From assembly GCF_003248515.1 (NCBI RefSeq), contig NZ_QFOB01000011.1, forward strand, positions 1-64,000: a DNA stretch of 64,000 nucleotides, given 5' to 3'. Position 1 is the first letter of the stretch; each line of letters begins with the position of its first letter. The notes below the pieces were generated by a model, which did not search any database, was not told the DNA's origin, and saw only the letters and a program-made list of their open reading frames with translations. A program made the position numbers and the translations under genes. The stretch comes from Sphingomonas sp. GTDB taxonomy: Bacteria; Pseudomonadota; Alphaproteobacteria; Sphingomonadales; Sphingomonadaceae. Shown in pieces: positions 45,901-53,544 of this stretch.

Positions 45901-46093
45901 TGGCGCGTTCGATCTCCTCCGGCGCCTGCCCCGTCTGCTGGGTGATGACCACCACCTGGACATCCTGCACGTCGGGGAAGGCCTCGATCGGCAGGGTCGT
46001 GACCGAGCGGGCGCCGACGATGATGAGCGCCAGGACCATCACGATCACGAATATGCGTTTGTCGACCGCGAAGCGGGCCAGCTTCTCGAGCAT
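42986..46093 (-). CDS. Heavy-metal RND efflux pump (CusA/CzcA family)
   Basis: A 1035-residue inner-membrane proton-driven exporter of the HME-RND group. It starts MLEKLARFAVDKRIFVIVMVLALIIVG with TTLPIEAFPDVQDVQV, and has the transmembrane-helix-4 signature GAVDFGIIIDSAVVLVEA with the proton-relay Asp residues. Two large periplasmic loops follow the family plan. It is the third gene of a coupled operon, 5 bases after the adaptor gene. Co2+/Zn2+/Cd2+ or Cu+/Ag+ specificity is not clear; no metal-binding Met triad was confirmed. Confidence 0.93.
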   Translation of the reverse strand: MLEKLARFAVDKRIFVIVMVLALIIVGARSVTTLPIEAFPDVQDVQVVVITQQTGQAPEEIERAISLPIERAVAGTPGVTDIRSVSITGLSVVTMIFADGTDDYFARSQVLEKLRDADLPPGTVPSLAPLSTAVGEVYRYVLEKPKDMPLYEARAIQDFVVRPALRMVPGVADVTSFGGSIKQYQILVRPDLLKRYGVTLADIQTAVGNANSNVGGGTIPRGDEAVVVRGIGLFKGIDDVGNAVVKSKDGNTVRVRDLGDVVIGTPERGGMVAIDRENDVSEGIVTMIKRQNAAVVVKGVRDTVDKLNAQFRLDAKRTGREPIQIRPTYQRTKLLDRTVETVAENLVVGATLVTVLLLIFLRNWRAALAVAAIIPLALLAAFAGLSGVSVPANLISMGAVDFGIIIDSAVVLVEALMVALSLEAAKHDGAQPDQMRRRQVLRNTVANLARPILFSKAIIIMAFVPIFTFQRVEGKMFSPVALTLSFALAAALVLTLTFLPAVLSFLTDRYDMSERHIAWMDRLRDRYRDIMVKAGARGKLVFGISIAALIVSAAYVPRLGSEFLPKLDEGNIWLTIQLTPSAAMDTTRRVEARIRAIMLSYPEVHQVSSETGRPDDGTDPKGPSSLQMLIDLNPRSEWRSQFPTKAALEDDMRKRIDKIPGVPTNFSQAIEDSVEESLSGVKGEISVKIFGPDLSILEELADKTAKVISAVPGAADVDAVKSGGQTEVRAVLDRDAMARYGLNSADANNAIATAFGGSTVGTAYEGDRNFDIVLRFAPDQRMAVDDLAALQIPLPAGGTISLGEVAHVDVRVGASRISRENGGRNAAVKANVDGRDQGGFVVDAQKAVADQVKLPAGYTMVWGGQFENQQRAMKRLAVIVPIALFGIFILLFGAFRSVRSAALILAMVPFTIVGGVAALGLAGLHMSVSAAVGFIAVAGISVQNGVVMLEHISHRYANGDTFDVAVIEGAVDRLRPILMTALMAGLGLLPAALSTGIGSETQRPFACVIVGGIVSATLFMLLLLPLSLQKLKPKE

Positions 46094-46098
46094 CGCGA

Positions 46099-47223
46099 TC
46101 AGTCTCCGGCGAGCTGGGCGTTGAGCAGCAACGCGCCTTCGCCGACGATGCGATCGCCATCCTTGATGCCTTCCAGCACATAGGAGACGCTGTCGCCGCG
46201 CTCGCCCACCTTCACGGGCACGCGGCGGAAGCGGCCGGGTGCCTCGACCCTGAACAGATAGGTCTGCATGCCCTGTTCGAAGAGGGCCGCATTGGGCACC
46301 TTGATCGCGCGGCGCCCATCATCCGTGACGAGCCGCGCGCGCGCATACATTTCCGGCTTCAGCGCGAGATCGGGATTGGAGACCTCGGCGCGCACCTGCA
46401 CGCGGCGCGTGCCGGGATCCACCGCGAGGCCGATCTGCGTGATCCGCCCCTGAAAGCGGCGATCGGGGAAGGCGGGCACGTCGAACTCGATCATCTCGCC
46501 CACGCGGGCGCGCGAAACCGATGTTTCGGGCACGTCGACTGTGAGCCACAGCTTCTTGGGATCGGTGACGGTGAAGAGCGGGCCCTGGCCGGCCGTGATC
46601 TGCTGCCCCGGATTGATCTGGCGATCGACGACATAGCCGGACACTGTGCTGGTGAGCGCGAGGGAATCCCCGCTTCCGGCACCGAGATTGCCGAGCCGGA
46701 GGCGCGCGCGCTCCAGTTCGGCCGAGGAAGCGGCCGCATCCGCCTGCGCGCCTTCCAGATCCCGCCGCGCAATGGCGCCACCGGAATAGAGCAGGCGCGA
46801 ACGATCCATCTCGCGTGCCTTGCGATCATTGTCGGCCCGCGCCTTCAGGAGATCGGCGCGCGCCTGGCCGATATCCGGCGCATCGAGATAGGCGAGCGGC
46901 TGGCCCGCGCGCACGGCTTGGCCGATATCGGCCAGAAGCCGGGTTACCCGCCCCGCAATGGGGGCGCCGACGCGGCTCGTCTCGGATTCGTCGACGCCGA
47001 GGCGCGCATTCATGTCATCCGAAATCGGCAGCGGGCTGCTGCTGGCCACCAGCGTCTGGATCGAATCCAGCTCCGGCGCGCCTTTGGCATAGGTGATGAG
47101 GTCGGTCGCTTTCGCGGCGGGGGCTGCCGGAGGCGTGTCGGGCTTGCCGCACCCGGACAGCAGCGCCAGCGATGCCAGTGCGGCAATGGCTCTGCCGGAA
47201 CCTAGCGTGTTGGCCATCGTCAT
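46099..47223 (-). CDS. RND efflux periplasmic adaptor lipoprotein (CzcB-like)
   Basis: A 374-residue membrane-fusion protein linking the pump with the outer-membrane factor. The N-terminus has a lipoprotein signal with lipobox LLSGC (Cys25 region). SRVGAPIAGRVTRLLADIGQAVRAGQPLAYLDAPDIGQARADL and SGYVVDRQINPGQQITAGQGPLF are the two lipoyl halves around a helical hairpin. The ATG at 47223 overlaps the outer-membrane factor stop (ATGA). Confidence 0.92.
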   Translation of the reverse strand: MTMANTLGSGRAIAALASLALLSGCGKPDTPPAAPAAKATDLITYAKGAPELDSIQTLVASSSPLPISDDMNARLGVDESETSRVGAPIAGRVTRLLADIGQAVRAGQPLAYLDAPDIGQARADLLKARADNDRKAREMDRSRLLYSGGAIARRDLEGAQADAAASSAELERARLRLGNLGAGSGDSLALTSTVSGYVVDRQINPGQQITAGQGPLFTVTDPKKLWLTVDVPETSVSRARVGEMIEFDVPAFPDRRFQGRITQIGLAVDPGTRRVQVRAEVSNPDLALKPEMYARARLVTDDGRRAIKVPNAALFEQGMQTYLFRVEAPGRFRRVPVKVGERGDSVSYVLEGIKDGDRIVGEGALLLNAQLAGD

Positions 47224-48539
47224 TCGTCTCCGCTGGATTCGGCGGCCCGGACGCGCGCGATCGCGTGGGCTTCATCGGAATGGGCATCGATCGCGCCCAG
47301 CTCGGTCGCGCGCAGGGCGCGGCGCGCGTCCAAAAGTTCGATCAGGGATGTGGCGCCGTTCGAATAGGCGAATTCGGCGACACCAGCGGCACGGCGGGCG
47401 GCGGGAATCTCCTCCTCGTCGAACAGCTTCCGGCGCCTGCCTGCTTCGTCCACAGCGCGGCGCGCGATGACGATCTCGGCCGTGGCGGTGGCGAGCGTCT
47501 TGCGCGCGTCGGCTTCGGCCTGGACGAGTGCGGTGCCCGCGGCATCGACCTCGCCATTGTAGCGATTGCGCACCGGGATCGGCACGGAAAAGCCCACGCC
47601 GACGCTGCTGCCCACACCCAGATCGCCGGCGGCGCGCTCATATTGCGCGCCGACCGTCACGTCCGGATAGCGCAGCGCGTGGGCGCCATCCAGATTCTTG
47701 CGGGCGGCATCCGTGCGGGCATCTGCGGCGCGGACGTCCGGGCGGCGCAGCGCCACCGCGTCAGCCGGTTCCGTACTGGGCGGGCTGCCGGCCGGCCAGT
47801 CGCTGGCGGTCGCGATGGTCGGGGCATCCGCCTCCCGCCCGATCAGGCCGGCCAGCGCGAGCTGGGAATCGTGCCAGTCGCTCACGGCCTGCTGCGCATC
47901 GCCGCGCGCATGCAGCGCCTCCACTTTCTGGCGGGCGAGATCGCCTTCGGAAAGGCCACCGGCGCGCTGCTGCTTGCCGGCCAGTTGCGTGCTCTGCGCA
48001 TAGGCATCGGCGATGGAGGTAAGGATGGCGAGCTTCGCCTCGGCCGCCTTCAGATCGAAATAGGCATCGGTGACGGCCGATCGCATCTGTCGGCGCGCAT
48101 CCGAAAAGTCATCCTCGGCGGCATTCACCATCGCCCGCGCCGCATCGGTGCGCGCGCGGCGCTTGCCGCCCCGCTCCAGCGGAACGTCGACCCGCGCCAC
48201 CGTGTCCGCCACCTGGCCATAAGGCAGGTTGCCGATCCGCGAGGGGCGCACCTGCACGGCATTCACGCTCAGAACGGGATTGGGCGCGGTATCGGCGCTG
48301 CGAAGCCCGGCCTGCGCGGTCTTCACCGCGAGCCGCGCCCTCAGCACATCGATATTCGCATCCTCCGCGGTGGCGATGGCGGACTGGAGCGTGATCGGAG
48401 CGAGCGGCGGGCCGGCCGGCGGCGTGGCGGCCGACGATGGATCCGTCAAAAGCATGATCATCGCAAACGGCAGGCCTGCCCAGCGCACCCGAAATTTTTC
48501 AGCAATCTTCGTGATCGCCATCAGCACCCCGCTATTCAT
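47220..48539 (-). CDS. TolC-family outer-membrane efflux protein (CzcC-like)
   Basis: About 439 residues with a signal region (AMIMLLTDPSSAATPP), then paired OEP repeats: ITLQSAIATAEDANIDVLRARLAVKTAQAGLRSADTAPNPVLS and later RYPDVTVGAQYERAAGDLGVGSSVGVGFSVPIP, typical of CzcC-type factors. It is the first gene of the metal-efflux operon and overlaps the adaptor gene by 4 bases. Another start, ATG at 48521 (MAITKIAEKF), is possible because GGGG precedes it. Confidence 0.9.
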   Translation of the reverse strand: MNSGVLMAITKIAEKFRVRWAGLPFAMIMLLTDPSSAATPPAGPPLAPITLQSAIATAEDANIDVLRARLAVKTAQAGLRSADTAPNPVLSVNAVQVRPSRIGNLPYGQVADTVARVDVPLERGGKRRARTDAARAMVNAAEDDFSDARRQMRSAVTDAYFDLKAAEAKLAILTSIADAYAQSTQLAGKQQRAGGLSEGDLARQKVEALHARGDAQQAVSDWHDSQLALAGLIGREADAPTIATASDWPAGSPPSTEPADAVALRRPDVRAADARTDAARKNLDGAHALRYPDVTVGAQYERAAGDLGVGSSVGVGFSVPIPVRNRYNGEVDAAGTALVQAEADARKTLATATAEIVIARRAVDEAGRRRKLFDEEEIPAARRAAGVAEFAYSNGATSLIELLDARRALRATELGAIDAHSDEAHAIARVRAAESSGDE

Positions 48540-48545
48540 GCGCAA

Positions 48546-48919
48546 GAGACGGAATCATAGGCCAATCGCCGCACCCCATCCAATCTCCGGCGTGGGCCAT
48601 TGCTACATTGTTTCTTTGCGGTCGATGAACCGAAAAGGGCGATGGAGCGATTTGTCGCGGTAAATCGGAAAAAATCGGACTGTGGATCGGCGTTTTGCGG
48701 GCCGCCTGTGGCAGCGGGATGCGGCATGCCGAAGGTTCTTCGGACCCGGTTTATCGGGCGGCCCGGATTCGTCAGGCGGGAAGGGGAGTGGGCAGGGGGT
48801 TGGACAGCGTACTCCCCGCGCGATCGCCGAGAGTGGCGCGGGTCGTGCCGGGCAGGTGGGTGCCACCCCGGGGCCGGGTGGCACCTTCCCTATGATGTGC
48901 GTGGCTTTGGAACGAGCGG
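48546..48919. other. Intergenic region upstream of the efflux operon, with a hairpin
   Basis: No credible gene is seen. The promoter of the metal-efflux operon should lie near 48546-48650. At 48859-48885 a perfect 10-base inverted repeat (GGTGCCACCC and GGGTGGCACC, 7-base loop) lies just beyond the stop of the Rieske gene. It lacks a T-run, so its role as terminator is uncertain. Confidence 0.45.
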
Positions 48920-49966
48920 TCAGGCGATGAAGAAGCGGCTCAACCCCATGTCCCGCAGCCCCCGGCGGTAGGCCATCGAGCTTCGGTCCGCCGGGAAATG
49001 CGCCTCCATGACGGGATCGAGGGGCAGGCATTCCGGGCGCTGTGTCTCGACGATCGCCTTGTCTTCGGCGAAAATCCGCGCGTTGAAATCATAGACATCC
49101 TGCACCGGAAGATCGGTGTCGAAATTTCGGGCGATCGGCGCGAACAGGCGGGTATGGCGGGCCGAGACCGGGCTGGCGGCGTTCATGATGACCAGCCGGC
49201 CGCCTTCGGGAAAATGCACGACGAGCGTGGCCGTAAACGGCAGGTGGACGTTGAAGTGGCGCAGCCATTCGAAACCCTCGCGGCCGCGCTCCACCGCGCC
49301 GATCGGATAGTTGCCGACCGAACTGCGATATTCCACCTCGAAGCCGTGCGTATGGCGCACGGGCTTGTAATCGGGCACCTTGACATTGTCCGGATCGCCG
49401 AACGTATCGGCGTGGACGAACCCGAAATGGGCGACATCCAGAAAGCCTTCGAGTTGCCGGCCCGCAAAACCGAAAATGTCCATCCACGGGCAGATGATCT
49501 GCTGGAAGCCGGGATCCGTCCAGTGCGGCATGGGCGGCAGCATGGCGGGCTCATGCTCGTCGGGCGCGAGACAGGTCCAGACGAGCCCGTAGGCCTCGAT
49601 CATTGGATAGGTGGCCAGGTGGAATTGCGATGGGATGGATCGATCCGGATGGGCCGGGATCTTGATGCAGCGGCCTTCGGCGCCGAACCGCAGACCATGA
49701 TAGGCGCAGGCGACCGATGCCCCGTCATAGCTGCCCATGCTGAGCGGCACGCCCCGATGCGGGCAGATATCGTTGGCGACGACGATCGCGCCATCCGCGC
49801 TCCGGTACACGATCAGTTGCTCGTCCAGCAAAGTGGCGGGCACGGCACCCGCATCCACTTCGCGCACCAGCGCGACGGGATACCAGTGCCGCGAAAGGAT
49901 ATGCCAGTCGCCCTCGTCGAAGGTGCAGCCTCGCGGCAGTACGCGCCGTTTCAAAGTATCGAGCAT
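48920..49966 (-). CDS. Rieske non-heme iron oxygenase, alpha-subunit type
   Basis: A 348-residue oxygenase component that would use a reductase partner to hydroxylate or demethylate an aromatic or other organic substrate. The N-terminal Rieske domain has CPHRGVPLSMGSYDGASVACAYHG (C-x-H-x16-C-x2-H, binding [2Fe-2S]). The catalytic domain has EGFLDVAHFGFVHADTFG with the Asp/His/His iron-binding pattern. The length and motifs resemble the vanillate demethylase (VanA)-like and related single-component groups. No reductase or ferredoxin gene is nearby. It is divergent from a LysR regulator. Confidence 0.9.
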   Translation of the reverse strand: MLDTLKRRVLPRGCTFDEGDWHILSRHWYPVALVREVDAGAVPATLLDEQLIVYRSADGAIVVANDICPHRGVPLSMGSYDGASVACAYHGLRFGAEGRCIKIPAHPDRSIPSQFHLATYPMIEAYGLVWTCLAPDEHEPAMLPPMPHWTDPGFQQIICPWMDIFGFAGRQLEGFLDVAHFGFVHADTFGDPDNVKVPDYKPVRHTHGFEVEYRSSVGNYPIGAVERGREGFEWLRHFNVHLPFTATLVVHFPEGGRLVIMNAASPVSARHTRLFAPIARNFDTDLPVQDVYDFNARIFAEDKAIVETQRPECLPLDPVMEAHFPADRSSMAYRRGLRDMGLSRFFIA

Positions 49967-50071
49967 GTGGAGAGTCCCCGGCCGCGCCATGCGACGTCGG
50001 CTCACTGCTGGACGGGGGCGATCAATTCCATATCATAGAAATCGATCATCCGTTGCCAAAAAGAGAGCGCC

Positions 50072-51004
50072 TTGCCGCCTGTCAGCTTTTCCCGCTTCCA
50101 GCGCTATTTCGTCGCGGTCGCCCGGCTGGGATCGATCCGGAAGGCATCGGAGCAGCTCAACGTCTCGGCTTCCGCGATCGACCGGCAGATATTGCGTGCC
50201 GAGCGGGATCTGGGCGTCACCCTGTTCGAACGACTGCCCTCCGGCCTGAGGGTGACGGCCGCGGGGGAGATGCTGCTGGATGCCGGCCAGCGCTGGCAGC
50301 GCGAGTTCGATCAGGTCGCCAGCCGGATGGACGATCTCAAGGGACTGCGCAGGGGCAATGTCCGGATCGCCGTGATCGACGCGCTTGCGCAGGCCGTGCT
50401 GCCCGCGATTCTGCGCGAGATCAGGGCGGAACTGCCCGGCATCACATTCGAAATCAGCGTGCTGGAAAATCATCTGGTGATGCAGGGGGTCGCGTCCGGC
50501 GAAGTGGATCTGGGCCTCGCTCTGGACCCCAGATCCGCGCGCGGCCTGCAGGTGCGTGCCCATGCCGAGATACCGCTCGGCTTCGTCACCCGGGCCGGGC
50601 ACGAGCTGACCGCGCACGATGCCGTCCGGTTCAGCCGGTGTGCGGAATATCCGATGATCGCACCCGCCGAACCGCTGGCCCTGTGTGATCAGGTGAATGC
50701 GCTGGAGGCGAGCAGCGGAGTTTCGCCGCAGATCGTGGTGCGATCGGACAATATCCAGCTCATGAAATCCCTCGTGCGCGAGGAACTGGGCATCGCGATC
50801 CTGGCCTGGATCGACGTGGTGGACGAGGTTGAAGGCGGAGAACTGGGTTTCGTGCGCCTGAGCGATCCGATCCTGCGGCCCCTGGCGCTGGGCCTGTGTA
50901 TCGATCCCGCGCGGCAATTGTCCGCCGCCGCCCGGACGGTGGTGGACCGGATCGAGGGGCGGCTTGCGCGGCTCGGTCCCGGCACCGGCACCGGTGCGAT
51001 CTGA
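50072..51004 (+). CDS. LysR-family transcriptional regulator
   Basis: A 310-residue regulator with an N-terminal helix-turn-helix (FSRFQRYFVAVARLGSIRKASEQLNVSASAIDRQILRAERDLGVTLFERLPSGLRVTAAGE) and a periplasmic-binding-like effector domain (LRRGNVRIAVIDALAQAVLPAILREI). It is divergent from the Rieske oxygenase gene with about 105 bases between, where LysR regulators usually bind. Control of that gene, with its substrate or product as effector, is inferred. TTG at 50072 is the apparent start. Confidence 0.9.
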   Translation: MPPVSFSRFQRYFVAVARLGSIRKASEQLNVSASAIDRQILRAERDLGVTLFERLPSGLRVTAAGEMLLDAGQRWQREFDQVASRMDDLKGLRRGNVRIAVIDALAQAVLPAILREIRAELPGITFEISVLENHLVMQGVASGEVDLGLALDPRSARGLQVRAHAEIPLGFVTRAGHELTAHDAVRFSRCAEYPMIAPAEPLALCDQVNALEASSGVSPQIVVRSDNIQLMKSLVREELGIAILAWIDVVDEVEGGELGFVRLSDPILRPLALGLCIDPARQLSAAARTVVDRIEGRLARLGPGTGTGAI

Positions 51005-51093
51005 GCCAGCGTGCCTCCATGTGCCGGAGGCCGAATTTGTGGGCGCGGCTTTCGTGATTTTCCGCAGCCTCCCGCTGGCTTATGGAGCGTGGC

Positions 51094-52125
51094 ATGACCG
51101 ATCCGCATCCCGTCCATCTCTTTTCCTATGGCACGCTGCGCCAGCCGGAGGTGCAGATGGCTACGTTCGGCCGGCTGCTGGACGGGCGCGGGGATGCGAT
51201 GCCCGGCTACCGGACCGAGCTTCTCGAGATTACCGACCCGGCCGTCCTGGCGACCAGCGGGGAGAGCTTTCACCCGATCGTGGTGGCGAGCGATGATCCC
51301 CGGGACGAAGTGACGGGCACCGTGTTCCGGATCAGCGAGGCCGAACTGTGGGCGGCGGATTCCTATGAGGTTTCCGATTATGCGCGGCGCACGGTGCGTC
51401 TGCGATCGGGCGCGGATGCGTGGGTCTATGTGAAGGCCGATCGTTCCGACGATCCCCTCCCGGCATTGATCGCCGCCGAGGCGCGCGCCTTTGACCTGCT
51501 GAAGGCGATCGAGACCGCCGGGATCGTCGCTGCTGGCCGCACCGAGCTGGAGATCGAGCGCGATATCCACAGGATCGCCGCGCGGGATTTCGGCGTGACG
51601 GCGCATTGGCATGATCGCGTCGTTCGCGCGGGCATCAACGCGCTGTGCGTGGCTGGCGAGGCTGCGCCCGACCGCATGGTGGCCCGGGACGACATCGTCT
51701 TTCTCGATCTCGGCCCCGTCTTCGGTGACTGGGAGGCGGATGTCGGGCGCAGCTATGTGATCGGAAGCGATCCGGAACGACACAGGCTGGTCGCGGATCT
51801 GGATATCGTCTTCGATGCGCTGAGCCGGCGCTTCGCGGCGGACGATGCGATCACCGGCGCCGAGCTATACGCATTCGCGGTGGACGAGGCGGCAAGGCGT
51901 GGCTGGCGTTTCGGCGGGCGGATTGCGGGGCATCTTGTCGGCAAATATCCTCATGCCCGATCTCCGGCGGGCAGGGACGGCGGGCGCATCAGCCCGTCCA
52001 ATGGAGGGCGGATGCGCGATCCCGATCGTCTCGGTCGCACCCGCCACTGGATATTGGAGGTCCATCTCGTCTCGCCGGCCGGAGACTTTGGCGGTTTTTA
52101 CGAACGTATGCTGCTGCCCGCCTGA
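51094..52125 (+). CDS. Gamma-glutamylcyclotransferase-like / M24 peptidase-like fusion
   Basis: A 343-residue protein with two domains. Residues about 7-115 match the AIG2/gamma-glutamylcyclotransferase family: VHLFSYGTLRQPEVQMATFGR, then GTVFRISEAELWAADSYEVSDYARRTV with a candidate catalytic Glu92. Residues about 125-343 match M24 metallopeptidases (aminopeptidase P-like): HWHDRVVRAG, VFLDLGPVFGDWEADVGRSY with Asp205 and Asp216 spaced 11 as in aminopeptidase P, GHLVGKYPH (His280), and WILEVHLVSPAGDFGGFYE (Glu322). There is no stop or frameshift between them. GGAG six bases before ATG 51094 decides the start. The combination is unusual. Confidence 0.85.
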   Translation: MTDPHPVHLFSYGTLRQPEVQMATFGRLLDGRGDAMPGYRTELLEITDPAVLATSGESFHPIVVASDDPRDEVTGTVFRISEAELWAADSYEVSDYARRTVRLRSGADAWVYVKADRSDDPLPALIAAEARAFDLLKAIETAGIVAAGRTELEIERDIHRIAARDFGVTAHWHDRVVRAGINALCVAGEAAPDRMVARDDIVFLDLGPVFGDWEADVGRSYVIGSDPERHRLVADLDIVFDALSRRFAADDAITGAELYAFAVDEAARRGWRFGGRIAGHLVGKYPHARSPAGRDGGRISPSNGGRMRDPDRLGRTRHWILEVHLVSPAGDFGGFYERMLLPA

Positions 52126-52149
52126 GATCATTCCCGGCGGGCGCCATGC

Positions 52150-53544
52150 TCACGGCTCGCGCGCGGCATCGTGCGCCATCGCCTGCACCGGGCTGAGCAG
52201 ATAGCTCATGATCGAGCGGCGGCCCGTGCCGATATCGGCCGTGACGGCCATGCCGGGGCTTATGTGGATGCCGCGCTTTTGCAGATCCTGCGCGTTCGCG
52301 GTCACATCGACATAGACGACATAGACGAGGCCGAGATGCTCGTCCTCAACGGCATCGCTGCTGATCGTCGCGATCCGGCCGGCCACGGTGCCGTAGCGGG
52401 TGAAGGGATAGGCCTCCAGCTTGATCGCCGCCGGCTGCCCGGCGCGGATACCGCCGGCATCGCGATTGAACACGCGGACTTCGGCGACGAGCCTGCCGCC
52501 GCGTGGCACCACGATCATGATCGGCTTGGCCGCCTCCACCACGCCGCCCACCGTGTGGACCGCGAGTTGCGAGACCGTGCCGTCCACCGGGCTGCGCAGT
52601 ACCTGAAGGCTGGAGCGCAAGGTCGCCTTGGCCAGTTCCTCGGCGCGCAGCTTCGCCTCCGCCTCGGCCTTGTTGAGATCGGTCAGCACATTGGCGCGGG
52701 CTTCGGCGCGGGCCTGGTCCCGCGTGCTGGCGGCGGCCTCAATCTGGGCGCGCGCGCGCCGCGCCGTCTGGAGCGCGGCGTCGCGATCGCGTCCGCTGGC
52801 GAGGCGCTGGCGCCGCATCTCGATCACGCGCAGCTTCGAGACATAGCCCTTGGCGAGCATTTCCTCATTCGCGGCGATCTGCTCGTCGAGGAGGGGGAGG
52901 GTCTCCTTGAGCTTGGCGGCCTGCACCTCCGCTTCGGCGAGCGCGGCCCGCGCGGCACCGGTATCGGCCACCTTGGCGGCGATCGTCGCCTCGATCTGCG
53001 AAATCTGCGCGCGAGCCAGCGCGATCTGCATCTGCGTCACATCGTCCGGCAGCTTCTGGGGCGAGACGAAATGCAGGCCGTGCCCGTCCAGAGCCGACAG
53101 CACGGCATGGCCGCGCGCGGCATCCAGCCGGGCCGTTTCCAGCGCCTTTTCCGCCTGCGTCGCCTCCGCCGTGGAGACGGTGGGATCGAGCACGATCAGC
53201 GGCTGGCCCTTCTTCACGATCTGGCCATCCTCGACGAGGATGCGGCGGACGACGCCCTGCTCGGCCGGCTGGACCAGCTGGATGTTGCTGGCGGGAATGA
53301 TCTTGCCGCTGGCGGAGGCCACCACATCCACCTTGCCGAGGCTGAGCCACAGGATCGTGACGAGCAGGCCGCCCAGAAGAACCCATGTCGTCATCCGTGC
53401 CGTGGGCGAGACGGGCCTTTCGACGATTTCCATCGCGGCGGGGAGGAAGGTGGTTTCCTCCATCTCGCTGCGGCCGGCCTCGCGCTCCCGATCGGCGGCG
53501 AGCGCCTGACGGACGGCTTCCCAATGGCGGGCGATCATGTTCAC
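52150..53544 (-). CDS. Type I secretion adaptor (HlyD family)
   Basis: A 464-residue inner-membrane-anchored membrane-fusion protein. The membrane helix is near residue 50-70 (TTWVLLGGLLVTILWLSLG); VDVVASASGKIIPASNIQLVQPAEQGVVRRILVEDGQIVKKGQPL is the first lipoyl half, followed by a long coiled-coil hairpin and the second half near SPVDGTVSQLAVHTVGGVV. The HlyD signature ending GRRSIMSYLLSPV is at the C-terminus. It overlaps the ABC exporter gene by 4 bases, and they form an operon with the giant RTX protein. Confidence 0.95.
   Translation of the reverse strand: MNMIARHWEAVRQALAADREREAGRSEMEETTFLPAAMEIVERPVSPTARMTTWVLLGGLLVTILWLSLGKVDVVASASGKIIPASNIQLVQPAEQGVVRRILVEDGQIVKKGQPLIVLDPTVSTAEATQAEKALETARLDAARGHAVLSALDGHGLHFVSPQKLPDDVTQMQIALARAQISQIEATIAAKVADTGAARAALAEAEVQAAKLKETLPLLDEQIAANEEMLAKGYVSKLRVIEMRRQRLASGRDRDAALQTARRARAQIEAAASTRDQARAEARANVLTDLNKAEAEAKLRAEELAKATLRSSLQVLRSPVDGTVSQLAVHTVGGVVEAAKPIMIVVPRGGRLVAEVRVFNRDAGGIRAGQPAAIKLEAYPFTRYGTVAGRIATISSDAVEDEHLGLVYVVYVDVTANAQDLQKRGIHISPGMAVTADIGTGRRSIMSYLLSPVQAMAHDAAREP

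Noticed and set aside
43232..46183. 983-codon plus-strand open frame opposite the RND pump
   Set aside because: It is His/Arg/Asp-rich antisense translation of a conserved pump gene.
48600..48971. 123-codon plus-strand open frame before the Rieske gene
   Set aside because: It runs into the end of the Rieske gene on the other strand and lacks a domain or good start.
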